Shown: positions 61,872 to 64,000 of the stretch, piece by piece
Layout: every line of letters starts with the position of its first letter
How positions within the stretch are numbered: position 1 is the first letter of the stretch
Made by a program: the position numbers and the translations under genes
From: Eubacterium aggregans
GTDB taxonomy: Bacteria; Bacillota; Clostridia; Eubacteriales; Eubacteriaceae
Assembly: GCF_900107815.1 (NCBI RefSeq)
Contig: NZ_FNRK01000010.1
Location: forward strand, 38,965-102,964
Length of the DNA: 64,000 nucleotides
Direction of reading: 5' to 3'
The notes under the pieces: generated by a model
The model's database searches: none
The model's input: only the letters and a program-made list of their open reading frames with translations
Told to the model about the DNA's origin: nothing

Positions 61872-63653
61872 ATGAGGGATAAACTTACAGCAGAAATAAC
61901 GAAATTGAATCTGAATGATGCCTCCTACAAAGGCTGTGGGGTATCGATTGTACCGACCTATGTGAACTTCTTCTTTGGCAACAATGGCACGGGCAAGTCC
62001 ACCATCGGCAAAGCGTTAAAGGTAGATAACGGCGTAGAGTGGCAGCCGGGACGCTCCGTTTCCGATTACAAAGTACATGTTTATAATCTGGATTACATCA
62101 ATGCCAATCTGCACAGCTTTCATAACCTTCATGGTGTGTTTACCGTGAATGAAGTGAATGTCGCTATTCAGGCAAAGGTCGATGAGAAGCTGGCACAAAA
62201 GGAAAAAGCCTCTACGGCCTTTACCGAAGCTGGAGATGCGAAAACGAAGAAAACTTCCGCTTTGCAAGAGGCGCTGGAGCAGTTCCAACAGGAATGCTGG
62301 GAGAAAACCTCTGACTTACGTGCGGAGTTCAAGAAAACGCAGGCAAACAGGATGCAAAAGAAATCCTTTGCTGAAGGCGTGCTTGAAGTCAAAACTCCTA
62401 AAGAACACGATGTCGATGCGTTGCGTCGCCTCTATGCTGTAGCCTATTCTGACGATGCTAAAAAATATGAGCTATTTCCTTCAATTGCAAATCCAGCAGC
62501 TTTGGACGAACTTGAAGGCAGGGATATTCTTGGCAAGAGAATCGTGAGTAGTGCCGACACACCATTTGCGCAGTTCCTAAAGAAGATAAATGCAGCCAGT
62601 TGGGTGCAGCAGGGCCACGAGCAATTTCATAAAGCGGCAGGAACTACCTGCCCATATTGCCAGCAGCCTATGCCGGTTAGTTTTGAGGAGGATTTGCAAG
62701 CCTGCTTCGATTCCAGTTATCAGGAAGCGAAGCAAGCCTTATCTGATTACTACGAGGCTTACCGTAATGCAGCAAACGTGATGGTAGCCCCGTTGCTTAA
62801 ACCACCTGCGGAGCTGATGCCCGGAACGGATATTACACCTTTCACAGATAAGGTGGCAGCCATTAAGGGTGTTATTGCAACAAACCTGCAGAAGATAAAA
62901 GAAAAGATAGACGAGCCAGCCAGCGTTGTCGAAATTGAGGACGTAGCAACGATGCTGAGTGAATTGGAGACCATCATTGATGGCTTTAACACACTCATCA
63001 GAGAGAACAATAGTGTCCTCGATGCCAAGCCCAAGAAGCAGGCAGAATACAGAACAGCCGTCTGGGAACATATTGCTTTCTTGCTGGCTGACCAGATTAG
63101 TCGTTACAAGACCAGCAAGTCCTCCTTGGAGGATGAAATTTCAAAGCTGATAACGGAGATTTCAACACGGCGAACAGCAATCAGTACGCTCACTCGTGAA
63201 ATCACTGAACTTAATAAGGACTGTGTGAATACCACAGCCACAATTGAGAGCGTGAACATTCTGCTTCGTGATTCTGGCTTCCAAGGCTTTAGCATTCGGG
63301 AAAAAGAAGGAACACCAAATGTCTATGAGGTCGTAAGGCCAGATGAAGCTATCGCTGAAAACCTGAGTGAAGGTGAGAGAAACTTTATAGCGTTTCTGTA
63401 TTTCTACCATCAGGTCAAAGGTAGTGATAATCCTGATGGCAGCCAGCTCAACAAAATAGTTGTGATTGACGACCCAGTGTCCAGTATGGACAGCAGTGCA
63501 CTATTTATCATCAGCGCATTGGTGCGTGAGATGATCCAAATTTGTGAGAATAATGCTGTGGGCGGTGACCCGGCAACGAAGGCAGATTATATCAAACAGA
63601 TTTTCATTCTGACACATAACGCATATTTCCACAGGGAAATCACCTATAACTGA
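61872..63653 (+). pseudogene. AAA_13-type SMC-like ATPase, truncated by an insertion sequence
   Basis: A 593-residue remnant of a larger SMC-like ATPase of the AAA_13 type, the family that includes PrrC/RloC-related anticodon nucleases and other defence ATPases. Walker A is FFFGNNGTGKSTIGKALK near residue 37. The middle is coiled coil with a zinc-hook-like C260-P-Y-C263. The signature and Walker B are LSEGERNFIAFLYF and KIVVIDDPVSSMDSSALF, followed by QIFILTHNAYFHREIT. The frame then stops exactly where an IS3-type end begins (63651), so any C-terminal effector domain is cut off. GGGAGGTG before ATG 61872 decides the start. Confidence 0.8.
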
Positions 63654-64000
63654 TATTGTATAGTTTTAGTTGACAACTGATTCACAAGGATTTAAGCTAA
63701 TCAAAGAGTCAGGAGGAGACGAAAAAATGGCAAAGAATAGACAATATGATCCAGAATATAAGATACAGGCCGTGAAGCTGGGAAAAGAAATTGGTCAGTC
63801 TAAGGCAGCTAAGGAACTCGGCATTCCCAAGAATACATTGTATTCTTGGATGAGATCCTGCCGACTCGGTAAGTTAGACCTGGGGCCAGGTTCACAGACG
63901 CCAACAAGCGCCATGTCACTGACCGAGGAGCTTATCACCTTACGCCAGCACGTTAAGGCACAGAACAAAGAGATTCGACGTCTTAAGGAAGAGAATGAGT
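63651..64000 (+). mobile_element. IS3-family insertion sequence, left part
   Basis: The end sequence TGATATTGTATAGTTTTAG starts with TG, as IS3-type ends do, and supplies the stop codon of the interrupted ATPase. The element's first gene begins at 63727 and continues past the window. The right end is not visible. Confidence 0.75.
63727..64000 (+). CDS. IS3-family transposase OrfA, N-terminal part
   Basis: The first 91 residues of an IS3-type OrfA. The helix-turn-helix is in YKIQAVKLGKEIGQSKAAKE followed by LGIPKNTLYSWM, and the leucine-zipper-like segment LRQHVKAQNKEIRRLKEENE is beginning at the window edge. AGGAGGAGACG precedes ATG 63727. OrfB with the DDE catalytic domain should follow by frameshift outside the window. 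Confidence 0.93.
   Translation, partial: MAKNRQYDPEYKIQAVKLGKEIGQSKAAKELGIPKNTLYSWMRSCRLGKLDLGPGSQTPTSAMSLTEELITLRQHVKAQNKEIRRLKEENE

Overview
This window reads as chromosome from an anaerobic, low-to-moderate-GC Firmicute of class Clostridia. Several things point that way: Rex, a [4Fe-4S] ferredoxin with a hybrid cluster protein, a B12-dependent class II ribonucleotide reductase, PduL in place of a classical phosphotransacetylase, strong Shine-Dalgarno sites, and an OLE RNA/OapA pair. A family-level guess would be Eubacteriaceae-like, but nothing here proves it.

Layout. 1-1987: end of a methionine importer operon (metNIQ) with terminator. 2033-8768: an OLE RNA gene with its own promoter and 3' hairpin, its membrane partner oapA, then tlyA-nadK-argR-recN with tight overlaps, then pduL and lgt. 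8771-9490: an IS200-type element. 9530-10469 (minus): smpB and the tmRNA gene. 10591-18526: mixed housekeeping (HNH-repeat-like small protein, ABC-F ATPase, rex, a diacylglycerol-type glycosyltransferase, small P-loop protein, radical SAM protein, small alarmone synthetase, Uma2-like nuclease fold). 18642-24685: ctpA-uvrB-uvrA. 24742-27061: feoAB. 27292-29118: ferredoxin-hcp with a palindrome at activator distance. 29159-29310: an unassigned, foldable RNA ending in a terminator. 29419-31058 (minus): GNAT protein and ornithine/alanine racemase-like enzyme. 31166-35657: leuS-rnhA and gdhA. 35727-41064: M20 peptidase (minus), a DinG/XPD-like helicase with a nuclease-like N-terminus, TPP riboswitch and thiC. 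41197-45023: cytoplasmic parvulin, SorC-type regulator, GpsA-like dehydrogenase and a HAD phosphatase. 45106-50007: nrdJ, zincin and a MocR/PdxR-type regulator. 50004-50842: DUF134/NifX-like pair behind a striking inverted repeat. 50943-55050: DeoR regulator diverging from araB-araM. 55118-56547 (minus): degenerate aminotransferase-fold protein and a DUF1858 protein. 56635-61430: HPr, cobS, YgiQ, DtxR-like regulator, RlmD-like methyltransferase. 61470-64000: accessory end with a 44-codon ORF and an AAA ATPase cut by an IS3-family element.

How the genes fit together. Redox and nitrosative stress are represented by rex, ferredoxin, Hcp and a DUF1858 protein. Iron supply is represented by feoAB and a DtxR-like regulator. 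B12 dependence appears in nrdJ and cobS. Glycerol-phosphate or pentulose metabolism appears in araB, araM and the GpsA-like gene. RNA biology is unusually rich: OLE RNA, tmRNA, a TPP riboswitch and the unassigned RNA after hcp. Two proteins with PLP-enzyme folds (49501 region and 55118-56251) appear to lack the Schiff-base lysine.

The strongest candidates for a second look are the OLE locus, the RNA at 29159-29310, the 50005-50052 inverted repeat and the interrupted AAA ATPase. Start codons were re-chosen by ribosome binding site wherever a longer reading frame was possible. All functional calls rest on motif recognition by eye.
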